A stretch of 36,465 bases of DNA from Basidiobolus meristosporus CBS 931.73 (lineage: Eukaryota > Basidiobolomycota > Basidiobolomycetes > Basidiobolales > Basidiobolaceae). The stretch lies in NCBI GenBank assembly GCA_002104905.1, contig MCFE01000785.1, positions 1 through 36,465 on the forward strand. Reading direction: 5' to 3'. The notes below the pieces were generated by a model. It made no database searches, was not told the DNA's origin, and worked only from the letters and a program-made list of their open reading frames with translations. Below are positions 1 to 10,447 of this stretch, piece by piece; position 1 is the stretch's first letter, and the number at the start of each line of letters is the position of its first letter. Both the position numbers and the translations under genes were made by a program.

Positions 1-2
1 TC

Positions 3-200
3 AATGACTATGAAGAAGATCTACAGGCCTATATATTTGGGAACTGCAAGTTTGACCTTGTACTTGGGAAAACCTGGCTATTTTGTTGTAATCCATCAAT
101 CAACTGGAGAACCCATGCTATTCAGATCCATAAGGACAACAACACCTATGAGCTATTACCTGCCAGACTGGATTTTAGCTTGGTCAATTCCAGTGTGTGA
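3..200 (+). pseudogene. Aspartic protease C-terminal part of gypsy A
   Basis: Frame 3 reads from [10 protein letters not shown] to FSLVNSSV and then a TGA. It matches the end of the gag-protease frame of copy B (to 7335), where the retropepsin active-site region lies upstream. Here that region is outside the window. The pol frame starts one base over, so protease and reverse transcriptase are in different frames at the same place in both copies. A long open frame beginning at base 4 covers this stretch in the wrong frame; its first 65 residues are not real protein. Confidence 0.75.
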
Positions 201-1840
201 GACAAGTGAGCTTAGCAAGACAAAGTTCTGTAGAGCACTAAGAAAAGGCTCCCAGTTTTTCCTCATGGCAGTATTACAGGAGGATTCCTCTACTCCAGTA
301 CCCCAGAAGGTCCAGACTCTATTGGAGGAATGTTCAGATGTATTTCCAGTTGAGCTTCTAAGCCTACCACCAGTCAGAGATATGGATCATGCCATTGAGA
401 CAGGAGATAGCCCTCCAGTGAGTAAGACACCTTACAGAAAAAGTCCATCAGAGTTGGAAGAGATGGAGAGACAAATATATCAGTTACTGGAGCAAGGATA
501 TATCACACCCAGCAAGCCACCTTGGGGAACACAAGTACCTTTTGTGAAGAATAAGGATGGAACACTTAGGATGTGCATTGACTACAGAGCCATCAACTCA
601 GCTACCATGAAGAATAAATACCCCAGGCCTCAGATTGATGAGCTTTTGGACCAACTCAATGGGGCCACTATTTTCAGCAAGATTGACCTCATGACAGGAT
701 ACAACCAGACTAGGGTGAAGCCAGAAGACATCCCTCAGACAGCATTCAGGACCAGATATAGACATTACAAGTACTTAGTCATGAGTTTTGGCCTCACCAA
801 TGCCCTTGCAACATTCAAGACCCTGATGCAGACTGTCTTCTAGGAGTACCTAGACAAGTTTGTGATAATCTACCTAGATGATATATTGATATACAGCAAG
901 ACAGAAGAGGATCACTTGGTGCACATTGAAAAGGTCTTTAAGCAGATAAGAGAGAACAAACTTTATGGCAAGCTACGCAGTGTGAATTCTTCAAGGAACA
1001 CGTTGAATATCTGGGACACATAGTAACTAACACACAAGTAGCTTTAGACCCTGGAAAGGTTGAAGTTATCAAGAATCTGAGGCAGCCCCATAGCATGTCA
1101 GAGCTCAGATCATTCCTTGGAATGGTTTTCTATTATTGGAGTTTTGTTGAGTCCTTTGCAAGTATTACAGCCCCTTGAACTGATATCCTCAAGAAAGACA
1201 ATACCTACAAGTGGGATATAGCTTGTGAGACTGCCTTCCAGACGCTCAAGAATGAACTTGCTAAGCTGCTAAGCTTAAGAATATCAGACTACAGAAAAGG
1301 GTTTACTCTGTGCACAGATGCTTCAGATTTTGCAATTGGTGGAGTGCTGAGCTAAGAACACAAGGGAAAGGCCTACCCTGTTGCCTTCAAATCAAAGATA
1401 CTAAACTCAGCAGAACAAAACTATCCAGTGCATGAGAAGCAGATACTCGCTATAATACACTGTATGGAGACATGGTGATGCTATATTGAAGGAGTCAAAT
1501 GCACTGTGAAGACTGACAATGCCTCCCTCAAGTATATACTTACTCAGAAGGTACTCTATAGATGAATGACAAGATGGAGTGAATACATTGGGCAGTTTGA
1601 TTTTGAGATTGTCTACTGCCCTGGGAAAGACAACATGGTTGCTGATGCCTTATCAAGATTAGAACAAGTTACACAACTCAACTTGGTGCATGAATCAGAT
1701 TGGCGTAGCATATTACCAAGGACCTGGAGGACCAAGCCATTCCTAATGAGGTGTATGAAGACATCAAGAAGATAATCCAGGATGAAGCCAGCAAATTTGT
1801 AGTACAGGATGAAACACTCTACCAAAATGTTGATGGAAGC
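201..1840 (+). pseudogene. Reverse transcriptase, RNase H and start of integrase, gypsy A
   Basis: Reverse transcriptase blocks are plain: [22 protein letters not shown] with the first catalytic Asp, the FGLTN block, and YLDD after the stop. A TAG at 841-843 falls between TVF and EYLDKF, just before the YLDD block. A frameshift near 970 and further stops follow. RNase H is seen as FTLCTDASD, the Glu-bearing block (here HEKQILAI) and VKTDNASL. The linker to integrase (FEIVYCPGKDNMVADALSRL) is typical of Ty3/gypsy. The copy cannot make a working Pol protein. Confidence 0.9.
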
Positions 1841-1854
1841 CCTATTACATCTGA

Positions 1855-2530
1855 GAAACAGCAAAACTCTGTCAGGAGCAACTTTGGTGCTAAGGTCAAC
1901 TGGTACCATATTAGAGTCATTGAAAACCTGTGAACTTGGCAATTTCTGATTGAAGAAGCTTTTAAGGCTCAGTGAATTGCCTCAGTGAGCAAGTTGCATT
2001 ATGCAGCTTTGCAGTGGTACCACAACAAGACAGGTCAGCCACCATGATGGGATGCTCTACAGTCTCTACCTTGGATAAGTGTGTATCAGAGATTCAGGAT
2101 GCATTTGAACCCCCACACCAGCAGACACTACTAAGAGGGAAGATGAAGACTCTTGGGCAGAAAGGACTGCTACATCTATGAATATTGACATCCATTAGGA
2201 TAACTGAACAAATGGGCCCCTTGGATCAAGTTGAATACTGCACTGGTGGGTTGAAAGAAAGGACTTAGAGCAAAGTGAATTATTGAAGTCCTGAGACTAT
2301 TGAAGAAGCCATCAAGATTGCCATTGACTATGACTCTGCTATGTTTGGAGTTGGGAGGCCCACAATGACTAATCAGAGAGGCTACAATCACCATGAAAGA
2401 AGACAACCCACAACGGTAACAATGGAAATAGATGCTGTGCAGAAGAATTGTCCCTCACAAGAATGTAAGAAGAGAGGACATTGCTTCAATTGCCGCCAGC
2501 AGGCACATATTGCAAAGTATTGTCCTTAGA
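1855..2530 (+). pseudogene. Misplaced gag segment with CCHC zinc knuckle, gypsy A
   Basis: From about 1855 the sequence matches copy B gag (from about 6370), although it sits downstream of RNase H. The capsid-like part is broken by stops. The end at 2482-2526 encodes CFNCRQQAHIAKYC, an intact C-x2-C-x4-H-x4-C nucleic-acid-binding knuckle. Copy B has lost the His and last Cys of this motif but keeps the correct gene order. Copy A also holds about 250-300 bases of gag that copy B lacks (about 2110-2340). Confidence 0.82.
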
Positions 2531-2558
2531 TGAGAAATGGTCACCAGGCATCTAGGAC

Positions 2559-2687
2559 TATTATGATCTACCTCTTGAGTGTGAGAGTTAGATCAGCTTT
2601 TAGTCAAGTCCATTAGTTGTATGTTTAGCTTATCAGTACATCAGTATTATCCATCAAATCAGGAGCATTAATCAGCCAATGAATTAG
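2559..2687 (+). repeat. 5' piece of a gypsy LTR embedded inside copy A
   Basis: The bases from TATTATGATCTACC match the first 130 or so bases of the 3' LTR at 3237, including TTAGATCAG and the GCATTA-TCAGC stretch. It stops abruptly and integrase sequence begins at about 2688. So a gag fragment and an LTR fragment lie between the two halves of integrase. Confidence 0.8.
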
Positions 2688-3236
2688 ATACTTGAAAACC
2701 TTGGTGTATTACCCTAAAACTAATGGAATTACTGGGCAGTTTAATGGATTATTTGGAAAATGCTGACCAAGTATGCAAATGGATCCGTCAGTAGGTTGGA
2801 TTAGTATATAGATCAATCACTTTTTGCATGCAGAGTCAGAGTGCACAACACCACCAAACAATCATCATTTTACTTAGTATATGGATGTGAACCCAGGATT
2901 CTGGGAGATCTCACACAACCAAAGCTTATAGATGCCTTAAAAGCTGTACTCAGTCAGTCAAGTATACATCAGCAGCTGGAACAAAGACATCAAGAGGAAC
3001 AGGTGAAAGTATCTCAAGGGGTGGAAAAGAAGAAGCAGGGATTTGGTTAAACTATATCACCAGAAGCATTGACAGTTGGGAACTTTGTATTGCTGAGAAA
3101 CAACACTTGGAAGAAGTATGAGCCACAATGGATGGAATCAAGCTTGCAAGACTTGTCAACAATACTGAACCATCAAGATATTGGTATTACAAGAAAAGCA
3201 ATTGAGGAGCATCCTCTCTGCTTTAGAAGGGGAGAA
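2688..3236 (+). pseudogene. Integrase C-terminal part, gypsy A
   Basis: The reading resumes at the integrase core end (KTNGITGQFNGLFGKMLTKY), followed by CRVRVHNTTKQ and YLVYGCEPRI, matching copy B from about 9465. The catalytic Glu position of the NGxTExFNG block is Gly here. The GPY/F-type module is partly deleted: VLLRNNTWKKYEPQW runs on, then jumps to the sequence that in copy B follows HRDRLKLA. A purine-rich tract (GAAGGGGAGAA) just before 3237 is the likely polypurine tract. Confidence 0.85.
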
Positions 3237-3604
3237 TGTTATGATCTACTACTTCAATGTCTAAGTTAGATCAGTTTTGAGTCAAATCCATCAGTTTGAT
3301 GTTTGGCATATCAGTCTATCAGTGGTATCTATCAGATGAGTAGCATTAGTCAGCAAATGAATCAGCAGATCCCTATCAGACAGAAATAGATATCCTAAGT
3401 AGAATCTTACTGGGTGATGATGATTCAATCAAAAGAGTCATCAGCCACAACCTATATTAGGAAGTACAATTAGTCAGCAACTGATCTGGCAAATATATAC
3501 AAGGAGCTGCCGGAACCTCAACAAAAAGGATTTCGAGTTTTAGTGAGTACAATGCTAGCTAAACTCCCTATTCCTTCACAACTCCTATATCAAGACTTAT
3601 AACA
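3237..3604 (+). repeat. 3' LTR of gypsy A (368 bp)
   Basis: It starts TGTTATGATC and ends CTTATAACA, giving TG...CA ends within short inverted repeats (TGTTAT/ATAACA). It has the same length as the copy B 3' LTR (10080-10447). It is preceded by a purine-rich tract. Confidence 0.92.
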
Positions 3605-3623
3605 TCATTTGCTGGAACCCATT

Positions 3624-4456
3624 CCCGTATGAAAAATACCTGGACCAACAGGTGGATCTGATCCAGATCAGCGGCAAGATCCTGTTAGGACACTGCAATA
3701 ATATCAGCAGCTTGGAATTAATGAGCATCTACACAATCTTATCATGCATTACTGTTACAATTTAAGAAGTAATCTGGATAAAAGGAACTCATCAAGATAT
3801 AGTGACAATAGTTGAGCTGTTGTTTATTTATAAAGTGGATCAGTATTTATGCCTTGCTAAAAGCAATACAGCAGTAACACTAAGAAAGGGGGGTTTCTTG
3901 AAATTCAGGAGCATTCTGTAACGGTTTCAGGGTTAGTACATATTGTTTGGTTACAAGTGTTCATTTGATCTTTACTATAGCGGAATAATCACAGGATCAT
4001 AGTTGTGACGAAACTGGCAAAGTTGGGGCTGCAAACAAGTCCTACAGAGACCAAGACTAGTCTAGAATTGTTAAGTAAATTTTTAGCTGCTGAATGATAT
4101 CAAATAGTCCAATATTACAACAGTTACATTGGCATTTGGCTAATTTTAGAGCCAAATAAAGTTAAATGCTTAACAGTGCTTGTACAGTGTTTTGCCAGGG
4201 GTGGCGTGACACTGTTGTAGCTTTAGTGCACTATACAACTAGTCAAGTGTATCTAATGGCCAATACATCCAATATCCATATATGGCAGAAAACTTGACTG
4301 TATTTTGATGGCCTCATTGCAAGCCTCTAATAGCATTATTATGGCAGTATGACTGCCTACAGCTAGTTCTCTATAATGCTTTTACACCAACTTACCAAGC
4401 AATAAATCATTTCTCTACCTCCCTTTGTGCAACTCATATACTCCACAGTAGAACCA
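3624..4456. repeat. E1 Tnp2-side terminal and subterminal region
   Basis: No gene lies here. The first 60 bases (GGACC-A-CAGGTGGATC, then GATCC-GATC) match the Tnp2-side ends of E2, E3 and E5. Short motifs such as AAGATCCTGTTAGGACACTG and TTGATGGCCTC recur inside it. CACTA elements bind a transposon-encoded protein at such subterminal repeats; that role here is inferred. Confidence 0.7.
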
Positions 4457-5336
4457 CCCCTCTTTATTTGCTTACTCACTACTCTATTGTTGGTTGCAGC
4501 CACCTCTACCATAAATACCTCCTGAACATCTGTAATGAACTTTTTGGTATTTAGCTAATATATTCCTTCTCACTGCTGGATTCTAGTCCCCTTTATTGGT
4601 GCACCCCTGCTTTTGTTTGTGCAAATTCCATGTATAATGGTTTCAAAACTGCCTTCTGACCAAGAGAAATCTGGCATACCTTGGTAGGGTTTTCCTGATC
4701 AAAATTAGTTGCTTGTTGCACCTAACTCAACTTTGCATAACTTGACTGATTACCAATGCATTAGGGCTGCTTAGTTGCTTAATGCCATAGGCATAGGTGT
4801 CTACATATTTATATCTGTCCTCAGAATTTTCCAACTTTTCCTGGCTGTCCTCCTTTTGCCAACTCATCACATACATGACAGACTTGAAGGTAATATCATT
4901 GATGAGACTAAAATATGGTAGTACCTGCAACTTGACTTGTCTTCCTATCTTGCAATATATCCACCCCATAGGAAGCTCCCATGAGGTGAGGGAAGGTTCA
5001 AAATTCTCAGCACACCAGGCAAGATGCAGTAACAAATTGATATAGTAGCAGCAGAGATCTACATGTTCAGCTTTATGCTTGTAGTATAGATACTCAAATT
5101 CTGTCAAAGACTCATTGCACAAAACTTGTAGATATGCCAAGTTGGCATTGGTGAGCTGCTTCTGGATAAATGTTGCTTCAATGTCCACATATGACTTCCA
5201 ATGTTTCCAATGTATTTTTGGTTGAAGTGGCTTCAGAAGGCCACTTGGATTAATACATTTCCAGTTCATCCAGTCCTTGCACTTGTGTTGTGGCATATGT
5301 GTATGAATGTTGATTAGAGCCTGTGAGAAGAACTGA
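4457..5336 (-). pseudogene. Tnp2-like transposase, C-terminal part, element E1
   Basis: On the minus strand, 5296-4727 is open for 189 residues. It contains YLYYKHKAEHVDL, LLLHLAWCAEN and GRQVKLQVLPY, the late conserved block of fungal Tnp2-type CACTA transposases (compare FPMEWMCG in E5; here LPMGWIYC, so the block has decayed). The final domain (VYG-FASITLKS and VCAFVEVSKQEAIAFF in sister copies) lies further down to about 4457 but is broken, and the normal stop TGA is TGG here. The N-terminal two thirds of the gene is at 16542-18167, separated by the E2 insertion. Confidence 0.8.
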
Positions 5337-5669
5337 CCCTATGAAAAGTTATTGTGATGATCCCATCAGATTCCTGTCACAAATTCCAAGTCCTGTGACC
5401 AAGAGGTATTGATTCCATCAAGACACCATGCAAAGACCATCAAAATATAATTGCACACCTTATTTCATATATAACTTGGTCAAAACCTTTCATCGCAACA
5501 ATGAAGAAATGGCATTTGATTGGCTCTATTCAACTTTTCTTACTCACTGATCCCAGACACTACATCAACTCCTGCATTTGTGTGCATAGATTGGTCATTG
5601 CATCTTTTTCTCACTCCTTACTACCTGACTAAAGTGCTTCTCTTATTGTTCATTCTTACTAATTTATTT
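5337..5669. repeat. E2 second-gene-side terminal region
   Basis: It is homologous to 10672-11001 (E3), 21030-21350 (E4) and, inverted, 18471-18945 (E1). It begins CCCTATGAAAAGTTATTG, followed by GATCCCATCAG and CAAAGACCATCAAAA motifs that recur at the ends of the sister copies. It has no coding sequence. Confidence 0.75.
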
Positions 5670-5968
5670 AGGGTTAAAATTTCTGTTGGAACTTCAGTTG
5701 AACCTCTATTGCTAGTTGTACTGACCTATACAAGTTCCTATATCCTACACTAACACTGAGCCCAACCCCACACTAAACAAGTAACTTCATTAAAATCTAC
5801 CAATCTGTAAGTTTGTCTACTGTAATGCTCTGTTTCTACAATTTTGACAGGAACCCTATGGCCCTATGCCATTGTTCATTCATTAGTTCCCATACATCCA
5901 GGACTTCAGCCAGTACCACAGGGTCTAGCTCCTCATTTGCATGTCTAAGCAATATTCAAGTGCATTTT
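5670..5968 (-). pseudogene. C-terminal region of the unknown CACTA second gene, element E2 (distal piece)
   Basis: On the minus strand this matches the C-terminal region of the E3 copy (11002-11382: blocks KDLLQRLADEELDLVV, DMWEPVNEHWHKAIRF). It is cut at 5968 by gypsy B and resumes at 10448. About 65 bases that E3 has between these points (about 11306-11370) are missing, together with the start of the gypsy LTR. The function is unknown. Confidence 0.65.
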
Positions 5969-6188
5969 AATAGATATATTAGGTAGGATTTTATTGGGTG
6001 ATGATGATGCAATCATATGAGTCATCAGCCACAGAATACATTAGGAAAAAAATTAGTCAGCAATTGATCTGGCAAAATGTATACAAGGAGCTGCTGGAAT
6101 CTCAATAAAGATCAGTTCAAGTTTTAGTGAATACAATACTAGCTAAACTCCCTCTTCCTCTACAACTACTATACCAAGACTTGTAACA
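5969..6188 (+). repeat. 5' LTR of gypsy B, truncated at its left
   Basis: It matches the 3' LTR from about 10228 to 10447 and ends CTTGTAACA. The first 148 or so bases are gone together with about 65 bases of flanking E2 sequence, consistent with a single deletion across the left junction. The bases straight after it (TTGGTGGCAGC from 6189) stand where a primer-binding site should be; I could not assign a tRNA. Confidence 0.88.
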
Positions 6189-6246
6189 TTGGTGGCAGCA
6201 ATAACCAGTAACATTCCTCCTGAAGAAAGAAGAAGCCTCCTTTGAG

Positions 6247-7335
6247 ATGTCCAAAGATCAAGAATGGAAGAATGCTATGCAACAAATCCTGGCCCAGCAG
6301 CAACAGTGACTCCAGATCCTTGGCCAGCAGCAACAAGTAATGATCACCTTGGCCCAAAGCCAGCAAAACCCTGCCAAGAGCAACTTTAGTGTGAAGGTCA
6401 ACTAGTACCATGGTAGAGTCAATGAAAACCTGGAAACTTGGCACTTCTAGATTGAAGAAGCTTTCAAGGCTAAGAGAATTGCTCCAGAAAGCAAGTTACA
6501 CTATGCAGCCTCTTACCTGGCAGATGCAGCTTTGCAGTGGTACCACAACAAGATCAGGTCAGCCACCATTGTGGGATGCTCTACAATCTCTACCTGGGAT
6601 GAGTTGATGTTTGAAATTCTGGATGCCTTTGACCTTTGCTACGATTACTATGAAAGAAGAAAATCAGAAGCAGTTCCAATGGAATTAAATGCTATGCTGA
6701 AGAATCCCACCTCAGAAGAATGTAAGAAGAAAAGACTTTGCTTCAATTGCCACCAGCAGGGATATATTGTCAAGTACTTCCCCCAGAGAACAAATGGACA
6801 CCAGCCATCAAGAGCCTTTAACCATATTGAGGCCATGGAGCATAGTAACATGGAGGATGAACTTGAAGAAAACTCAGAACTCACCTTCCACATGACAGAA
6901 GAATACCTATCCCAGATGACTTCAAACTCAGCAAAGCTAATATACTTGAATGGAGTAATCAATGGAGTACATGCAAAGATCATGATTGACTTAGGAGCAT
7001 TGCATGAGTACATGTTAAAGCAATTTGCTTTGAGAGCTGGAGTCAACTTGGAACCTACCAGATCCACTTTGGTCTCAACAGCTGATGGGAACTCTCACGT
7101 AATCAACTGTATTACTCAGCCGGTAAGGATGAAGATCAATGACTATGAGGAAGATCTACAGGCCTATATATTTGGGAACTGCAAGTTTGACCTTGTACTT
7201 GGGAAAACCTGGCTATTTTGTTGTAATCCATCAATCAACTGGAGAACCCATGCTATTCAGATCCACAAGGACAACAACACCTATGAGCTATTACCTGCCA
7301 GACTGGATTTTAGCTTGGTCAATACCAGTGTGTGA
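6247..7335 (+). pseudogene. gag and aspartic protease, gypsy B
   Basis: One frame runs from ATG 6247 to TGA 7335 with three internal stops: TGA after MQQILAQQQQ, and two TAGs in the capsid region (after KVN and after TWHF). The gag core reads KLHYAASYLADAALQWYHNK. An internal gap near 6630, relative to copy A, removes about 250-300 bases. The zinc knuckle is CFNCHQQGYIVKYF, with the His (now Tyr) and last Cys (now Phe) lost. The protease has IMIDLGA where D-S/T-G-A is usual, followed by VLGKTWL. So neither nucleic-acid binding nor protease activity is expected. Confidence 0.85.
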
Positions 7336-8786
7336 GACAAGTGAGCTTAGCAAGACAAAGTCCTGTAGAGCACTAAGAAAAGGCTCCCAGTTGTTCCTCA
7401 TGGCAGTATTACAGGAGGATTCCTCTACTCCAGTACCCCAGAAGGTCCAGACTCTTTTGGAGAAATGTTCAGATGTATTTCCTGATGAGCTTCTAAGCCA
7501 ACCACCAGTCAGAGATATGGATCATGCCATTGAGACAGGAGATAGCCCTCCAGTGAGTAAGACACCTTACAGAAAAAGTCCATCAGAGTTGGAAGAGATG
7601 GAGAGACAAATAGATCAGTTACTGGAGCAAGGATATATCACACCCAGCAAGTCACCTTGGGGAACACAAGTACATTTTGTGAAGAAGAAGGATGGAACAC
7701 TTAGGATGTGCATTGACTACAGAGCCCTCAACTCAGTTACTGTGAAGAATAAGTACCATATACCTCAGATTGATGAGCTTTTGGACCAACTCAATGGGGC
7801 CACTATTTTCAGCAAGATTGACCTCATGTCAGGATACAACCACACTAGGGTGAAGCCAGAAGACATCCCTCAGACAGCATTCAGGACCAGATATAGACAT
7901 TACAAGTACTTAGTCATGAGTTTTGGCCTCACCAATGCCCTTGCAACATTCAAGACCCTGATGCAAACTGTCTTCTAGGAGTACCTAGACAAGTTTGTGA
8001 TAATCTACCTAGATGATATATTCATATACAGCAAGACAGAAGAGGATCACTTGGTGCACATTGAAAAGGTCTTGAAGAGGCTAAGAGAGAACAAGCTTTA
8101 TGGCAAGCTACCCAAGTGTGAACTTTTCAAGGAACACATTTAATATCTGGGACACATAGTGATTAGCACAGGAGTAACCTTAGACCATAAGAAGATTGAA
8201 GTAATCAAAATCTGAAGCAGCCCCATAGCATATCAGAGCTCAGATCATTCCTTGGAATAGTTTCCTATTATTGCAGATTTGTCAAGTCCTTTACAAGTAT
8301 TGTAGCCCCTTTAACTGATATCCTCAAGAAAGACAATACATACAAGTGGGATATAGCTTGTGAGACTGCCTTCCAGATGCTCAAGAATGAACTTGCTAAG
8401 CTGCCAAGCTTAAGAATACCAGACTACAGGAATGAGTTTACTTTGTGTACAGATGCTTCAGATTATGCAATTGGTGGAGTGTTGAGCCAAGAACACAAGG
8501 GAAAGGACTACTTTGTTGCCTTTGAATCCAAGAAACTAAACTCAGCAGAGCAAAACTATCAAGTGTATGAGAAGGAGATGCTTGCTATAATACATAGTTT
8601 AAAGACATGGAGATGCTATATTGAAGGAGTCAAATGCACTGTGAAGACAGATCATGCCTCCCTCAAGTATATATTTACTCAGAAGGTACTCTATAGAAGA
8701 ACAACAGGATGGAGTGAATACACTCAGCAATTTGACTTGGAGATTGTCTACTGCCCTGGAAAAACAATACAGTTGCTGATGCCTCA
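7336..8786 (+). pseudogene. Reverse transcriptase and RNase H, gypsy B
   Basis: The frame is shifted by +1 relative to the protease, as in copy A. Reverse transcriptase runs from about 7336 with [27 protein letters not shown] and, after a TAG at 7976-7978, IIYLDDI. A TAA near 8141 and a one-base deletion near 8208 follow. RNase H is open from about 8208 to 8796 in another frame and keeps its three acidic blocks (FTLCTDASD, YEKEMLAI, VKTDHASL). It is thrown out of frame near 8760 by a lost base in the CPGKDN motif. The domains are recognisable but the gene is broken. Confidence 0.9.
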
Positions 8787-10067
8787 TCATGATTAGAGCA
8801 AGTTGCACAACTCAACTTGGTGCATGAATCAGATTGACCTAGCCTATTACCAAAGTACTTGGAGGACCAAGACATTCCTAATGAGGTGGATACAGATATC
8901 AAGAAGATAATCCGGGATGCAGTCAGCAAATCTGTAGTACAGGATGAAACACTCTGCCAAATTGTTGCTGGAAGCACTATTGCCTATTGCCCTTATGTTT
9001 CTTGCCTGGATTTAATACATAAGCTACACAATGGATATGGACCTTGTGGAATTGAAGGAACTTATAGTCTTGTTAAAGCCAGAGCATTGTGGCCCAGAAT
9101 GAAACAAGACATTGAGAAGCTAGTGAAAACATGCTCAAATTGCCAAATCAACCAAGGCCAACCACAGAGAATTGCTGAACTTTTTCTGTTGGAGCCTGTA
9201 AGACCATTTGAAAGATGGGGAATTGACTTTATTGGAAGACTGCCTACTACCAGCAAATGCAACCGTTGGATCCTAGTAGCAATTAACCATGCCACTAAAT
9301 GGCCAGTGGCTAAAGCTGTACCTATGGCCAGTGAACAAGAGGTTGCAAGTTTCATATACCATGAGATCCTTATGAAGTTTGGATGCCTTGTAAAGATTCT
9401 ATCCAATAGAGGTGCAAACTTTATGGCAAAGACATTGGAATCTTTCCTGGAAATGCAGCAGATCAAACACTTGAGAACCTTGGCATATCACCCCAGAACT
9501 AATGGAGTCACTGAATGGTTTAATGGATTATTTGGAAAAATGCTGACCAAGTATGCAAGTGGAGTTATCAGTGGATGGGATGAGTATACAGACCAAGCAC
9601 TCTTTGCATGCAGAGTCAGAGTACACAACACCACCCAGCAATTGCCTTTTTACTTGGTGTATGGATGTGAACCAAGGATTCCAGGAGAACTCACACAACC
9701 AAAGCTTACAGACACCTAGAAGATGAACTCAGTCAGCCAAGTAGACACCTGTAACTGGAACAAAGACGTCAAGAGGCACAGACCAAATATCTCAAAATGC
9801 AGAAAAGATGAAGCCGAGATTTGATAAGACTATATGTATTGCTAAGAAACAACACTTGGAAGTAGTTTGAGCCACAATGGACAGGACCATTCAAGATCAT
9901 CAGAGAACATCCATTTGCAACTTACCAACTAGTGGACAAACAAGGCAATATTGGGGAAGACTTAGTGCATAGGGACAGACTCAAGCTTGCAAGACTTGCT
10001 GATAGTACTGAACCATCAAGATATTGGTATCACAAGAAAAGAGATTCAGGAGAACCCTCTCAACTTT
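8787..10067 (+). pseudogene. Integrase with GPY/F-type C-terminus, gypsy B
   Basis: An open stretch at 8859-9719 holds the zinc-binding region (IHKLHNGYG, then KTCSNC) and the core. The catalytic residues are Asp in GIDFIGRLP, then Asn instead of Asp in ILSNRGANF (codon AAT at 9405-9407), and Glu in NGVTEWFNG. The second Asp is therefore lost by one G-to-A change. Beyond the TAG at 9717 the frame continues into PQWTGPFKIIREHPF and VHRDRLKLARL, a GPY/F-type module, with another stop in TWK-FEPQW. It would integrate cDNA if intact; here it is inactive. Confidence 0.88.
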
Positions 10068-10079
10068 AGCAGGGGAGAA

Positions 10080-10447
10080 TATTATGATCTACCACTTGAA
10101 TGTTTAAGTTAGATCAGTTTTTAGTCAAATCAATTAGTTATTTGTTAAGGCTATCAATATATCAGTATTAACTATCAAATCAGTAACATTAGTCAGCAAA
10201 TAAATCAGCAGATTCTTATCAGACAGCAATAGACATATTAGGTAGGATCTTATTGGGTGATGATGATGCAATCAAATGAGTCATCAGCCACAGTCTACAT
10301 TAGGAAAAAAATTAGTCAGCAATTGATTTGGCAAAATGTATATAAGGAGCTGCTGGAATCTCAATAAAGATCAGTTCAGGTTTTAGTGGAAACAATACTA
10401 GCTAAACTCCCTATTCCTCTACAACTTTTATACCAAGACTTATAACA
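10080..10447 (+). repeat. 3' LTR of gypsy B (368 bp)
   Basis: It starts TATTATGATC, a decayed form of TGTTATGATC, and ends CTTATAACA. It follows the purine-rich tract GCAGGGGAGAA. It is equal in length to the copy A LTR and similar throughout. Confidence 0.92.

Larger units (their letters stand above)
1..3604 (+). mobile_element. Ty3/gypsy LTR retrotransposon, copy A (5' part outside the window, rearranged inside)
   Basis: The copy enters from the left edge inside the protease and ends with a full 3' LTR. It shows protease tail, reverse transcriptase, RNase H and the start of integrase, in the order expected for Ty3/gypsy. At about 1855 this order breaks: a gag segment, then a 5' piece of LTR, then the integrase C-terminal part follow. 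It is closely similar to copy B at 5969-10447; the first 840 bases match B from 7136 onward nearly base for base. Many stops and frameshifts make it non-coding today. Confidence 0.93.
5969..10447 (+). mobile_element. Ty3/gypsy LTR retrotransposon, copy B
   Basis: The order is partial 5' LTR, gag, protease, reverse transcriptase, RNase H, integrase with a GPY/F-type module, polypurine tract, 3' LTR: the canonical Ty3/gypsy layout. No chromodomain is evident. It sits inside the E2 second gene, which resumes exactly after the 3' LTR with CACTGAAGGCATTGTGAT, matching E3 at 11371. The 5' LTR lacks its first 148 or so bases. Several frameshifts and stops make it defective. Confidence 0.95.

Noticed and set aside
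4-200. Long open frame starting [13 protein letters not shown] (and its twin at 7139) taken as a protein start
   Set aside because: The true protease reading is in the neighbouring frame over this stretch; only the part from about 200 (and 7336) onward matches reverse transcriptase.
841-843. TAG read as Gln (altered genetic code), since shared stops replace likely Gln codons
   Set aside because: TGA and TAA stops also interrupt the same families, the intact transposase ends normally in TAA, and frameshifts are common. Decay explains the data without a changed code.
3607-3618. CATTTGCTGGAA next to the gypsy A LTR equals a piece of the Harbinger transposase gene, which might link the left flank of E1 to H0
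   Set aside because: Only 12 bases match, the positions in the transposase gene do not meet at the E1 ends, and the flanking bases differ. Too weak to use.
6189-6206. Primer-binding site of gypsy B assigned to a specific tRNA
   Set aside because: The position is right and it begins TTGGTGGCAGC, but I cannot match it to a tRNA 3' end with confidence.
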